Positions 15,758 to 23,722 of a stretch of 33,051 bases of DNA are shown piece after piece (position 1 is the first letter of the stretch; each line of letters starts with the position of its first letter). The notes beneath the pieces were generated by a model. The model did not search any database and was not told the DNA's origin. It was given only the letters and a program-made list of their open reading frames with translations. Both the position numbers and the translations under genes were made by a program. Origin of the DNA: DAOTTW01 sp034437615 (lineage in GTDB: Bacteria; Chloroflexota; Anaerolineae; Aggregatilineales; Phototrophicaceae); assembly GCA_034437615.1 (NCBI GenBank), contig DAOTTW010000091.1:1-33051 (forward strand), written 5' to 3'.

Positions 15758-15984
15758 AATAGACGCTGTGCCGTGTCTACGATGGTTTGTAGGCGTTCGC
15801 TGGATGGGGCCGCGCCATTTTCGAGGTTCTCCATCTCATCCAGCGCCAGCACCGCCAGGTCTGCCAGCGCATCACTCAGCGGGCGATACGCCTCTGGGGT
15901 GACGTTTGGCTCAATCTCCTTGAGCTTCGCCAGTGCACGGCGCTCGTGGTCAATCGGGGGGATTCGGTTCTTGCGTTTTGCCAT
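15739..15984 (-). CDS. Small helical protein of unknown function
   Basis: The 81-residue product has a basic N-terminus (MAKRKNRIPPIDHERRALAK). Two predicted helical segments follow: PEAYRPLSDALADLAVLALDEMENL and SSERLQTIVDTAQRLLQGIG. There is no membrane segment and no recognised domain. Residue composition and its close position 36 nt after the gamma-glutamylcyclotransferase-like gene support a real gene cotranscribed with it. Its final codons double as one arm of the nested inverted repeat at the convergent junction. Confidence 0.6.
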   Translation of the reverse strand: MAKRKNRIPPIDHERRALAKLKEIEPNVTPEAYRPLSDALADLAVLALDEMENLENGAAPSSERLQTIVDTAQRLLQGIGE

Positions 15985-16020
15985 GACTTCCTTGCTGCTC
16001 CTTGCTCTGGTTTTTTATTG

Positions 16021-16404
16021 TCAGGGGCTGGTTTGCCCGTGTGTGTGGTTGTCGTTTTCGGCTGCCAGCAGGTCGCCATATATGGCCACATCACCGCAGT
16101 AGACCAGCGCCGACTTGCCGCTGGCCAGTGTCACCTGCTTGCGGATGTAAGACGGACCTTCGTATAAATCCAGTCGTTCGAGTTCTTCATCGGTCACTTG
16201 CAGCAGTAGCCCATGCACCATAGACGACTCATCCGCCAGCGCGACTGGGAAGCGCCAGTAATATACACGGTAGCCCGGCAGCGCCTCTGGCGTTCCATGC
16301 ACTGTACGACCAATCACACTGCGCTGTACATGGGTCTGCTTCAGCGTGCCATAAACGAAAAGCCTACGTAGCGTCTCTGTGCCGTTTGGTGTTTTCTGGG
16401 GCAT
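16021..16404 (-). CDS. Gamma-glutamylcyclotransferase-like (AIG2/GGCT fold) protein
   Basis: The 127-residue protein has the family's opening motif LFVYGTLKQ (about residues 15-23), whose loop binds the gamma-glutamyl substrate. It also has the block LERLDLYEGPSYIR, containing the Glu expected to act as acid/base. GGCT-fold enzymes release 5-oxoproline from gamma-glutamyl amines or peptides; the exact substrate varies and cannot be told here. The ATG at 16404 has AAAAAGG about 8 nt upstream and is preferred. The frame extends to 16455, but that start would overlap the end of the 965-residue gene. The gene follows that one closely, so cotranscription is likely. Confidence 0.82.
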   Translation of the reverse strand: MPQKTPNGTETLRRLFVYGTLKQTHVQRSVIGRTVHGTPEALPGYRVYYWRFPVALADESSMVHGLLLQVTDEELERLDLYEGPSYIRKQVTLASGKSALVYCGDVAIYGDLLAAENDNHTHGQTSP

Positions 16405-16429
16405 GATGTGTGCCTTTTTCATGTTTGTG

Positions 16430-19327
16430 TTAGCTATCGTCGTCCTGAGAGCCATCCAGATAGCCCGATAGCCATTTCATCACGTCGATAGCGCTCTGCG
16501 GGTGTTGCTCACCCATGACCAACTGACGTTCGATTACGTCATCACTGCGCATCAGCGACGACTTACTGCGCTTATCGGCCAGCGATGTAATTAACTGCGC
16601 CAATTCGCGCAGGTTGGTGGCCAGGACGTGCTGCGCATCGAGGGCAATCTCTTCGCCGCGTGCGTCCAGTTCGTTGCGCACGGTCTGTAAATCCACCGAG
16701 AGCGCTGTGGCCTGCTTGTCGGATGGATCAAAGCCATCGGCAATGGCCTGCAATACATTATACGCGGTGCTGATGTCCTGCGCGAATTCATGCAGCGTCT
16801 TACCACCCATCAGGCGGCGCAGCGCGATGGTTGTGGTGACAATCTGGCGCATGTCTTCAATCGGGCGCTTGCCCTCCATCGCACGATCCAGCTTTTGCAG
16901 TTGGCCTATCGCCAGCGTGCGCACGTGACCGCGCCACCAGCCCAGGATCATATTACGGATGTTGGCGCTCCAACTCGTAGCGCGGCGCAGGCGCAGCAGG
17001 TTCTCCACAAATTGCACTTCGACGGCCATATCCACCATTTCCGTCAGCAGGCGGCGCGTCGTGCCGCGTACCATTGCCTCGGAGCGCAATTCGCTGCCCA
17101 GTTCCAGAATCTTCCACAGGACGCCTAGCGATGTGCTCACATTGGCGTTCTGGTTCAGCAAGCGCGTCACCTGCTCCACCAGCGGCCTTGCCGCTGCACG
17201 CCAATCTTGATCGGCTAGCAACGTGGTGTAGGTATCGACTGCCTGCTGCGGCGTGATAACCTCGCTGGTGGTCAAATAGCCGACGATCTCTAGCTGGTCC
17301 TCGATGCTGCGGCCACACTGCTCTAGGATGGACACCAACAACGGCGCGAGTCGCCGCTGTTGGCTCAGGCCTGGCGTGACCTCATAAAATAGTGCGTCAT
17401 GGTTGCCTCTGGCCAGCAGCAGGGTCAGCAATGTCTCTAGCGCACCGTCGGCCAGTGCCGCAAGGCCATCGGAGGTCATGCGACGGATAACTGTGGCGGG
17501 CCGATAGGGTGTGGGTAAGGTGGCTGCCCCGCGCTTCCTGAAATAATCCCATAGGGAGCGCACAGCCGCCGATGTAATGCGCGGTTCGCCCTCGTCCATC
17601 GCCCGCACCAACGACAGCAGGAAAATCTCGCGGGATTGCTCGGCCATCGCTTCGATGGCGCTGCTATCGTGGTCGCGCAATGCGCCGACCAGTTCATCCG
17701 AAAGCGCGTTCAACACCGTTTCGTCTTCCAGGATAGACGAGAGCGCGGCCATATCGCGCTTCATAGCAATCGTGATGAGTTCCCGCGCCAGGCTATTATC
17801 CTCGCTGACGCGCTTACGGGCCGCGATGATGCCCTCGTGCAAGATGCTGCCCAGGTTGTAATTAGCAGGCTCGCGTGAAATCAGGCGCATCCACACCGAA
17901 AGCGTGTTGGGGTCGCCGCTGGTGATGGCCACCTCTAGCGCATGTGTCGCCGCGACATGCAGGCGTTCCAGCCAGTGTTCATCCGGCCCTTGTGTATTGA
18001 GGCGCGTGCGCACGAAAAAATACACCGCGTCGGGTTGGTCATCAAGCGCGTTATCCAACGAACGTGAGAGGCGCTCATCAAGCGTTGGGTCCGTATCCAT
18101 CAATTGTGCGATGTAAGCCGATGTCTCGGTGTCGCGCTCTTCGAGGGCTTGCTGCATCAGGCGTTCAAGATACTGGTAACGGCGTTCGCCTTCGGGCGCA
18201 TTGGCGCTGTTGAGCGTATCGATAATCGCTTGCATCGTTACCTCGCCTCCTGTTCGCACGGCGATGTCTTGCTGATGTTGGGCGACGATGGCCGCTAGCC
18301 ATGCACTGAGGTTCTCGTGTTCGGTGGGGACCTGTGCTAATTCCTCCAGTTCAGATAAGCGCCCGGCTAGCGCTGCAATGTGGTCTGCACTCTTGGCTGT
18401 ATCGGCTTGCTGCCCTGTCACATCGTCCCACAAGCGTTGCAAGTGCTGCGTGTAGGGGTGATCTGGCAGGCTGTCTATCGTGTGTGTGGGCTGCTGCATC
18501 AATTGCGGCCAGGTAACCTGATGGGCGGCAATGCCGCTGGTCTGTGTGCGCCCACTGCGGCTGGATGCAGTGTTTGTTGTTTGCGCCTCACCATCGAAGA
18601 AGACGATTGCAGGCAGCGGCACGTTCAGGCGGTCCGCGTGGCCAGAAAACGTCAGCACGTGGGCGCTACGGGATGGCAACAGCGCACTTAAGCCTTCAAT
18701 CAGGCTCAGGCGGTCCGGCATGTGCGCCTGATAGCCTGTGATGAGCAAGGGCGCTGCATCGTCCAGCGCCGCAGCCAGTAGCTTGACCGCCAGCACAAAA
18801 TTGTGCTCCGGCAGCACATCCAGCAGGTGCGCGAGGCGTCGTTGGCGGCTTTGGGGCGTCAGCGCTTGCGTTTGTGGCACCTTGAGCGGGTCTAGTGGGA
18901 CGTGCGTGGCCTTGTAGTACGGAATAGCCTCTGGCAGTGCATCGAGCAACGGGCGCAGATTGCCCGCCAGCGCAACCAGGACTTTCGTCGGCACGTCGAT
19001 ATACTCATAGGTGGGGGATTGCCGCCCCTCTACCTGATATTGACAGCGTGCCAAAATGTAGCGGTCTGCCCGTTGACCATTTGCAGGCCAGGGCATCAGC
19101 GCCAGCGCTTGTGTACCGATGGGCGTCTGGCGCTCGTTCATCTGGTTATCCTGAGCACTATCGGCAGCGGCTTGCAACGGGAATAGCGGCACCTGCGCCA
19201 TCAGTTCATAGGCATCGGCGGCGTTCCAACCATCGGTCAGGGCGAGTGTCGTAAAGTCCGGTTCTGGTGCTTCGTTGCTCAGCGGTTTACCGTAGATCAG
19301 GCGTTGCAGCGTATCTTCCACCAACAC
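16430..19327 (-). CDS. Very large cytoplasmic protein, possibly related to GTPase-associated protein 1 (GAP1)
   Basis: The 965-residue protein has no signal peptide or membrane span. Residues 1-300 form one region (LQRLIYGKPLS near the start, DRYILARCQYQ and YEYIDVPTKVLV). The segment LLITGYQAHMPDRLSLIEG followed by LLPSRSAHVLTFSGHADRL resembles the GAP1 N-terminal/middle region described in GTPase-centred conflict systems. Residues 330-965 are alpha-helical and rich in Leu/Glu/Arg, as in a repeat solenoid. No nuclease, protease or nucleotide-binding motif was seen. No GTPase gene lies nearby, which weakens the GAP1 idea. It starts with GTG at 19327 and precedes the GGCT-like gene; recO lies upstream, beyond a 146-bp gap. 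Function is unknown; the GAP1 link is inference from a few short segments. Confidence 0.6.
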   Translation of the reverse strand: MLVEDTLQRLIYGKPLSNEAPEPDFTTLALTDGWNAADAYELMAQVPLFPLQAAADSAQDNQMNERQTPIGTQALALMPWPANGQRADRYILARCQYQVEGRQSPTYEYIDVPTKVLVALAGNLRPLLDALPEAIPYYKATHVPLDPLKVPQTQALTPQSRQRRLAHLLDVLPEHNFVLAVKLLAAALDDAAPLLITGYQAHMPDRLSLIEGLSALLPSRSAHVLTFSGHADRLNVPLPAIVFFDGEAQTTNTASSRSGRTQTSGIAAHQVTWPQLMQQPTHTIDSLPDHPYTQHLQRLWDDVTGQQADTAKSADHIAALAGRLSELEELAQVPTEHENLSAWLAAIVAQHQQDIAVRTGGEVTMQAIIDTLNSANAPEGERRYQYLERLMQQALEERDTETSAYIAQLMDTDPTLDERLSRSLDNALDDQPDAVYFFVRTRLNTQGPDEHWLERLHVAATHALEVAITSGDPNTLSVWMRLISREPANYNLGSILHEGIIAARKRVSEDNSLARELITIAMKRDMAALSSILEDETVLNALSDELVGALRDHDSSAIEAMAEQSREIFLLSLVRAMDEGEPRITSAAVRSLWDYFRKRGAATLPTPYRPATVIRRMTSDGLAALADGALETLLTLLLARGNHDALFYEVTPGLSQQRRLAPLLVSILEQCGRSIEDQLEIVGYLTTSEVITPQQAVDTYTTLLADQDWRAAARPLVEQVTRLLNQNANVSTSLGVLWKILELGSELRSEAMVRGTTRRLLTEMVDMAVEVQFVENLLRLRRATSWSANIRNMILGWWRGHVRTLAIGQLQKLDRAMEGKRPIEDMRQIVTTTIALRRLMGGKTLHEFAQDISTAYNVLQAIADGFDPSDKQATALSVDLQTVRNELDARGEEIALDAQHVLATNLRELAQLITSLADKRSKSSLMRSDDVIERQLVMGEQHPQSAIDVMKWLSGYLDGSQDDDS

Positions 19328-19473
19328 AATTTCCCAATTTCGTTAACGGGTGAATGGCCGACGAGCGCGACGAGCAACAAGAGATAGCGTTGCTACCATC
19401 GCAAATCAGCGCGTCAGCGACTTCGCACATTTGCGAAGAGACTATGGCATTGCTTGTCCGATTTGGCAAGGGG

Positions 19474-20247
19474 TTAAGGGGCCATGTTACGAATGCGTTG
19501 TATAAACGCGGCGCTCTGGACCTGTTTTTCTAAGATATAGCGGATGTAGCCAAGCATGATACGCTCCATATCCAGATGGACAACATCAGAGATGCGCAAG
19601 GCAGCGATTTTAGCATACTTGCTGCGCTGAAGATGTCGTAATACCTTAAACGTGAGCAAGGGTAACGGCACTAGATTACCCGTATAGGTCGCGGCTTCTG
19701 GCGAGACGACGCCGCCCTCGTGATAGCTGAAGAACTGATCCTCCGGCAGTAGGTCCTGCTGTGAGATGACGCAAGACTGCAATTCGGGTCGGAAGCCCAG
19801 CCAATTCAGCAGTTGTAGCTCATAGTAGCGTGTCACACGCCGCACATCGTCATCGGTGCATAGGCGTTCTAGCGTCATATCCAGCAAAATAAAGAGGTCT
19901 TGATAGCCCGCAACATCATCATCCAGCGTGAAGCGGTCCAGCAATTCCACGACATAACTCGCGTAAGCACCCCGCAGCAAATCCTCACGCAAGGGCACAT
20001 AGGCTTCTAGCATTTCGGCTTGCGTCAGGATGTCCAGGCTGCGCCCCTTCGCGATGAGCACATCAGCGCGGGTGTAGAGTTCGACGTGACCGGTCTTTTT
20101 GCTGGTCGGCTTGCGCACCCCTTTGGCGACAGCATCAACTTTGCCGTTGGTGGGCGTATACAGCGTCAGCAGACGGTCCGCTTCGCCCAGGTCACGGCGT
20201 TTCATGATGATAGCTTGTGTACGATAGGATCGTTGACGCTTGAGCAT
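19474..20247 (-). CDS. recO: DNA repair protein RecO
   Basis: RecO helps load RecA onto SSB-coated single-stranded DNA with RecR in gap repair. This 257-residue protein has the N-terminal OB-fold (YRTQAIIMKRRDLGEADRLL, LYTPTNGKVDAVAKGVRKP, about residues 7-80). The C-terminal helical domain contains ASYVVELLDRFT, YYELQLLNWLGFRPEL and the late RYILEKQ. RecO proteins often carry a Cys4 zinc site after the LGFRPEL-type motif. Here only one Cys remains (LQSCVIS), so the zinc site is lost. The ATG at 20247 is the first in frame; its ribosome-binding site is weak. The 364-bp region upstream is non-coding or holds one doubtful short frame. Confidence 0.92.
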   Translation of the reverse strand: MLKRQRSYRTQAIIMKRRDLGEADRLLTLYTPTNGKVDAVAKGVRKPTSKKTGHVELYTRADVLIAKGRSLDILTQAEMLEAYVPLREDLLRGAYASYVVELLDRFTLDDDVAGYQDLFILLDMTLERLCTDDDVRRVTRYYELQLLNWLGFRPELQSCVISQQDLLPEDQFFSYHEGGVVSPEAATYTGNLVPLPLLTFKVLRHLQRSKYAKIAALRISDVVHLDMERIMLGYIRYILEKQVQSAAFIQRIRNMAP

Positions 20248-20611
20248 AGGCGACGCCCGCTGGATTGCGTAAACAGGTGGCTTGTGTTGGTCAATGGATT
20301 GGGTGTGTTCTGTGACGGATAACGGTCAGGCGAAATTTTAAATGAAGGTTAATATGATTATCAGAAGGACAAAATCGCAGTACCAGGCGCACACAACAGG
20401 GATCGTCACCCAGGGCCAAACCGACAGAATGAACGGGGTGTACACATCCTATCGCATGGGATTATGTGGGCTGCGTTCAACGCTGAAGTGTTTCGCGCCA
20501 CAGCACTGCGACAAATGAGTAAGGCTATTATAGCCTATCTATCGCTACGCGTATAGCACTACGTGCAAAATTTGGCGAATTTCGTCTAAATTAACCAGCG
20601 TTAAACTGCAA
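20248..20611. other. Gap between recO and the lipoprotein gene
   Basis: This 364-bp stretch holds no convincing gene. One plus-strand frame, 20342-20518 (58 residues, beginning MKVNMIIRRTKSQY), has no good ribosome-binding site and no recognisable domain. It includes a perfect hairpin AGGCTA-TTA-TAGCCT (20522-20536), placed just after that frame. The sequence is more AT-rich than its surroundings near 20520-20610. The recO promoter should lie in the left part, but no clear -35/-10 pair was found. Confidence 0.5.
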
Positions 20612-21385
20612 TTAGCCTGCCGCAAGGCTTAACATGAACGCCACGTCCGCCAGTACGCGCCCCGATTCCGCACGTGTAGCCGCATCCGCTTCGCCATTTT
20701 GTTCGGGGATGTCATCTGCACCAAGCCTCATGCGCAACACCACCGGGCCAACATAGCCCTCTGTCGGTATTTGCGCCCGCCACACGCCCTCATCAAGCGG
20801 GGTATAACCTGCCAGTTGTATCTGCTGTTCGCTGATGACATCGCCATCACGCCGCGAGAGCACCAACGTAAAGGCTTTATCCGCCACACCCGATAGCGTG
20901 CCTTCGATCTGGATCAGGTCGCCACCCATGACGGCCCCTTCTGCCGGGGAGCGTATCACGCCGAAGACGCCTGCTGGCCGCTGAGCCAGCGGCAACAGCA
21001 GCACGGACGACACATCATAATCGCCAGGTATCACAGGGTTTGCTGCGGCTGCGGTCACGCTGATTTCGGTGGGGTCGCCTGTGTAGCCATGCGCAATATC
21101 CAGGCTCCAGGTGCCATTATCTAAATCCGCATTGTGCAGCGTCGTCTGGGCGAGTAGCTGATCCCGCGCAGTCACCACGCGCACCGTAAAGCCTTCTGCT
21201 GGCAAATTTGCAGCGGTGCCAGCGATGGTCAGCGTTTCCGCGTAGATGATGCTGCCTGTTGCCGGGGTCAGAATATCCACCTGACCGACGAGCACGGGCA
21301 CAGTGGGCACGGGCGTCCTATCCAGTGCGCCCGGAGCGCAGGCGCTCAGAATTAAAATCAGGCCGAAAAACAAGCTCTTGTGCAT
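20612..21385 (-). CDS. Lipoprotein with two Ig-like (Gmad2-like) domains
   Basis: The 257-residue product has a lipoprotein signal peptide with lipobox LSAC (Cys at about residue 16). Two similar beta-sandwich modules follow. The first (about 36-125) begins VDILTPATGSIIYAETLTIAG and the second (about 140-240) begins GVIRSPAEGAVMGGDLIQIEG. This P-x-x-G-x-I-x-x-x-x-L-x-I-x-G pattern recalls the Gmad2 immunoglobulin-like domain. The protein would be anchored to the outer leaflet of the cell membrane. It starts 3 nt after the stop of the metallopeptidase-like gene, so the two form an operon and may act together at the surface. No catalytic residues were seen. Confidence 0.78.
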   Translation of the reverse strand: MHKSLFFGLILILSACAPGALDRTPVPTVPVLVGQVDILTPATGSIIYAETLTIAGTAANLPAEGFTVRVVTARDQLLAQTTLHNADLDNGTWSLDIAHGYTGDPTEISVTAAAANPVIPGDYDVSSVLLLPLAQRPAGVFGVIRSPAEGAVMGGDLIQIEGTLSGVADKAFTLVLSRRDGDVISEQQIQLAGYTPLDEGVWRAQIPTEGYVGPVVLRMRLGADDIPEQNGEADAATRAESGRVLADVAFMLSLAAG

Positions 21386-21388
21386 GGC

Positions 21389-23104
21389 TTAACCTGCCGG
21401 TATGAAATGCGTTGCGTTCCACGTCTGCGCTAGCGGTTCGCTGGCGGCATCGTCCGTGAATGATACCTGCAATTCCCATTCTGTGTATGTGCAGCTCGCT
21501 AAATCGCTGTGTTGGGCGCTGTTCAGGATGATAACGTAGCTGTAGCTGTATTGTGCTGTATCCACCGTACCACGCTGACCGAGGTCGTACACGCTGGCCT
21601 GCTGGCGCGGTTGGTCGATGCCGACCAGATAGAGGCGCAAATCGGGCTGATCCACGCTGAAGGTGTAGCGCTGTGGGTCCGTCACCAGCAGGTAATCGAC
21701 GCCGAGTTGTTGCACGCCGTTAGAGCGTGGTGTGATGCGGCCAATGCCGTTGATGTTGCTCTCCACCCGCACACGCTTATCCCCAAAGCGCGGCGCAATC
21801 GTATAATCACGTAGTAGGTTGCGGATGGCCGTGTGCAAAAGCAGCGTTTGCGGCTCGATGTCCTGTGCGCTTAACGCAGCGTAGAATGCAGGCAGCCCTT
21901 CGTCATAGGTCATACCCTGCCAGATGCGTTGCAACGCCCCCAGGCCATAATCACGTACTAGCGTATCCACCAGCAGCCACTCGCCATACATGCGCTCCCG
22001 TAAATCGCCGCTGTATTCATAATATCCCAGGCAAATATCCGGGTAGGCGAAGTAGGCGTCAACGTAGCGCGTCGCATCCTGCTCAGCCGGGAACGTCTGC
22101 GTTTCGACCCAGGTGGCGCTGGCTTCGTAAAAGCTGAAGAATTCGTCGGCCAAGTCGTAGCCGAATTGGATGTTGTGCATCAGTTCATGGGCAACCGTCG
22201 AGCGCATCACGCCTAGCGGATCATCAACCAGCGGGCTGACGAAATCGTTATCGACCAGCAGCGAGCTATAAGCGGCGAATTGTTCCAGCGTGGGCGTATG
22301 TGGGTTATCCAGCACGATGCCTTCACGCATGGCGCTACCGAGAATGTTATTGCGAATGACCTCTTTGATGTAGACATCGAAGCGCCTGTCACCGCCTTCA
22401 CCGCAATCGGGCGGGGGGGGTGGCCAGCCCATCTCATGAATGTGGTGTTCCCACGCGGCGCTAACGGCATCCGCAACAGCCTGCACAAATGCTGGCGTCG
22501 CCCCGTCGCGGCCTTCAGTGGTGTAGTGCACGATAAACAGCGGCGTCTCATGTCGTCGCACCGGGCCAGAAAGTTGCGGCCTGCGCTGTTGACTGCTGCA
22601 ATCCGTTACACGCTCAAAGAATTTCTTGCTGGGGGTGTATGCTGTGGCGATGTCGTCGGTTTGTGGCGTGGCGCTGATGGTTGCCGCGTCTGCTTCCAGC
22701 ACATGTTGCGCGTCGATGCCGATAACGAGCCTGTAAGTGGTTTCGCTGGCGTCATTGCTGGTCAGCGCGAGGCTGTAATCGCCATCTGTGCTGATGTCAT
22801 GCTGCAATTGGGCGCGTGCGCCGCTATTTTCTGGCTTATCGAAGACCAACGGCGTGTAAAACGCGAAGCGTCCAAACGACAAGCGCGGGTCGTCGTTGCC
22901 ATCGGTTGCACGGGCGCTGATATAGAGCGTTTGGCCCGCTTGCAGCGCTGGCAAGCGATAGTAGCTTTTACCTGCCGTCGGGATGATGCCCTCAATGATC
23001 TGCACGCGGGGTCTGGGCTGCGCGTCCTGTGCGCCCGCGCTGATGAGCGCAAACAGCAAAAACAGCGATACAACGCCACATCGTGTCCAACGGTTCGTAG
23101 CCAT
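21389..23104 (-). CDS. Secreted zinc metallopeptidase-like protein
   Basis: The 571-residue protein has a signal peptide (1-25, ending ISAGAQ) and an N-terminal beta domain (about 33-130) of pre-peptidase C-terminal type (AGQTLYISARAT, DGDYSLALTS). The central part carries HELMH (His306, Glu307, His310) in VAHELMHNIQFGYD. This is followed 17 residues later by YEASATWVE, whose Glu327 is the likely third zinc ligand as in gluzincins. It should therefore hydrolyse peptide bonds outside the cell; substrates are unknown. Residues 440-571 are beta-rich and lack a clear family match. The gene is followed after 3 nt by the Ig-like lipoprotein gene. It matches no well-known peptidase family along its full length, so the class call is tentative. 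Confidence 0.78.
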   Translation of the reverse strand: MATNRWTRCGVVSLFLLFALISAGAQDAQPRPRVQIIEGIIPTAGKSYYRLPALQAGQTLYISARATDGNDDPRLSFGRFAFYTPLVFDKPENSGARAQLQHDISTDGDYSLALTSNDASETTYRLVIGIDAQHVLEADAATISATPQTDDIATAYTPSKKFFERVTDCSSQQRRPQLSGPVRRHETPLFIVHYTTEGRDGATPAFVQAVADAVSAAWEHHIHEMGWPPPPPDCGEGGDRRFDVYIKEVIRNNILGSAMREGIVLDNPHTPTLEQFAAYSSLLVDNDFVSPLVDDPLGVMRSTVAHELMHNIQFGYDLADEFFSFYEASATWVETQTFPAEQDATRYVDAYFAYPDICLGYYEYSGDLRERMYGEWLLVDTLVRDYGLGALQRIWQGMTYDEGLPAFYAALSAQDIEPQTLLLHTAIRNLLRDYTIAPRFGDKRVRVESNINGIGRITPRSNGVQQLGVDYLLVTDPQRYTFSVDQPDLRLYLVGIDQPRQQASVYDLGQRGTVDTAQYSYSYVIILNSAQHSDLASCTYTEWELQVSFTDDAASEPLAQTWNATHFIPAG

Positions 23105-23163
23105 AGCACCTTTCCAGCCAGAAAATACGATGGAAATTTAGCACCAGAGCATGGGCCACATGC

Positions 23164-23190
23164 AAAAAAGCCTGCTGTTCAGCAGGCTTT
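23164..23190 (-). terminator. Rho-independent terminator of the cold-shock gene
   Basis: AAAGCCTGCT (23167-23176) pairs with AGCAGGCTTT (23181-23190) around a 4-nt loop. On the minus strand the stem is followed by a run of six T. It lies 45 nt after the csp stop codon. Confidence 0.9.
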
Positions 23191-23234
23191 GCATTGCCTC
23201 ATTTAAAAATAACTGCGAACTGGCGGTGAAGAGA

Positions 23235-23465
23235 TTAGTAGGGCGACTGCTCGGAGGAGGACACAACGGTCACTTCGCTCGCCTGCATCCCTTTACGGCC
23301 TTCGACAACCTCGAACTCGACGCGATCCCCTTCGTTAAGGGAACGATAGCCACTGCCACCAATCGCACTGTAATGGACAAAAATATCGGGGCCATCTTCC
23401 TGCTTGATGAAGCCATACCCCTTCTCGGCATTGAACCACTTGACTTCGCCCTGAACGCGAGCCAT
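23235..23465 (-). CDS. Cold-shock domain protein (CspA family)
   Basis: The 76-residue protein is a single cold-shock domain with both RNA-binding motifs: KGYGFIKQ (RNP1) and DIFVHYSAI (RNP2). It also has the early GEVKWFNAEKG and the late GDRVEFEVVEGRKGMQASEV. These proteins bind single-stranded RNA and DNA and act as RNA chaperones and antiterminators. The extra C-terminal SSSEQSPY tail is short. AGGAG, 9 nt before the ATG, is a strong ribosome-binding site. The gene is monocistronic: a promoter lies about 200 nt upstream and a terminator just downstream. The long leader suggests post-transcriptional control, as with E. coli cspA. Confidence 0.97.
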   Translation of the reverse strand: MARVQGEVKWFNAEKGYGFIKQEDGPDIFVHYSAIGGSGYRSLNEGDRVEFEVVEGRKGMQASEVTVVSSSEQSPY

Positions 23466-23665
23466 ATTGCTGTACTCCTAGAACTTAAAACTGCGACTGT
23501 CCTCGCACGTACCTGAGCCACGTACAACGCGCTGTTTTGCAGAGTGTTGAGAAGGGTCCTCGACGCTTGGCCAGGTTGTTGCCTTGCGGAGATGCCTGCT
23601 AAGTGTCTTACCCACCCGTTGCCACACTACGAGACGGACACACGGACCGTCCATCGTGAAAGGAC
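23466..23665 (-). promoter_or_regulatory. Long 5' leader of the cold-shock gene
   Basis: About 200 nt lie between the predicted transcription start and the csp ATG. The leader contains possible stems, such as GACGG/CCGTC near its 5' end, and a repeated GTACGTG near the ribosome-binding site. Its length resembles that of temperature-responsive csp leaders. No match to a named riboswitch or cold-box was established. Confidence 0.5.
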
Positions 23666-23671
23666 GTAAAC

Positions 23672-23700
23672 AGTTTAGTAGCAACTGAGAAAGCTGTCAA
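23672..23700 (-). promoter_or_regulatory. Sigma-70-type promoter of the cold-shock gene
   Basis: On the minus strand a perfect TTGACA (23695-23700) is followed after 17 nt by TAAACT (23672-23677), matching TATAAT at four of six positions. Transcription should begin near 23665. Confidence 0.75.
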
Positions 23701-23722
23701 GCGCAATCACGAAAGTTATGCT

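Noticed and set aside
19287..19469. 60-codon minus-strand frame between recO and the 965-residue gene
   Set aside because: It overlaps the start of the larger gene, is rich in Ser/Cys/Asn and has no domain or ribosome-binding site.
22280..23206. Long plus-strand open frame of 308 codons
   Set aside because: It lies antisense to the metallopeptidase-like gene, which has a signal peptide and HELMH motif. The plus-strand product has no recognisable domain and a biased, Arg/Cys-rich composition typical of a shadow frame.
23478..23684. 68-codon frame inside the csp leader
   Set aside because: Its start falls at the predicted -10 region, so it would not be fully transcribed, and it has no ribosome-binding site or recognisable domain.
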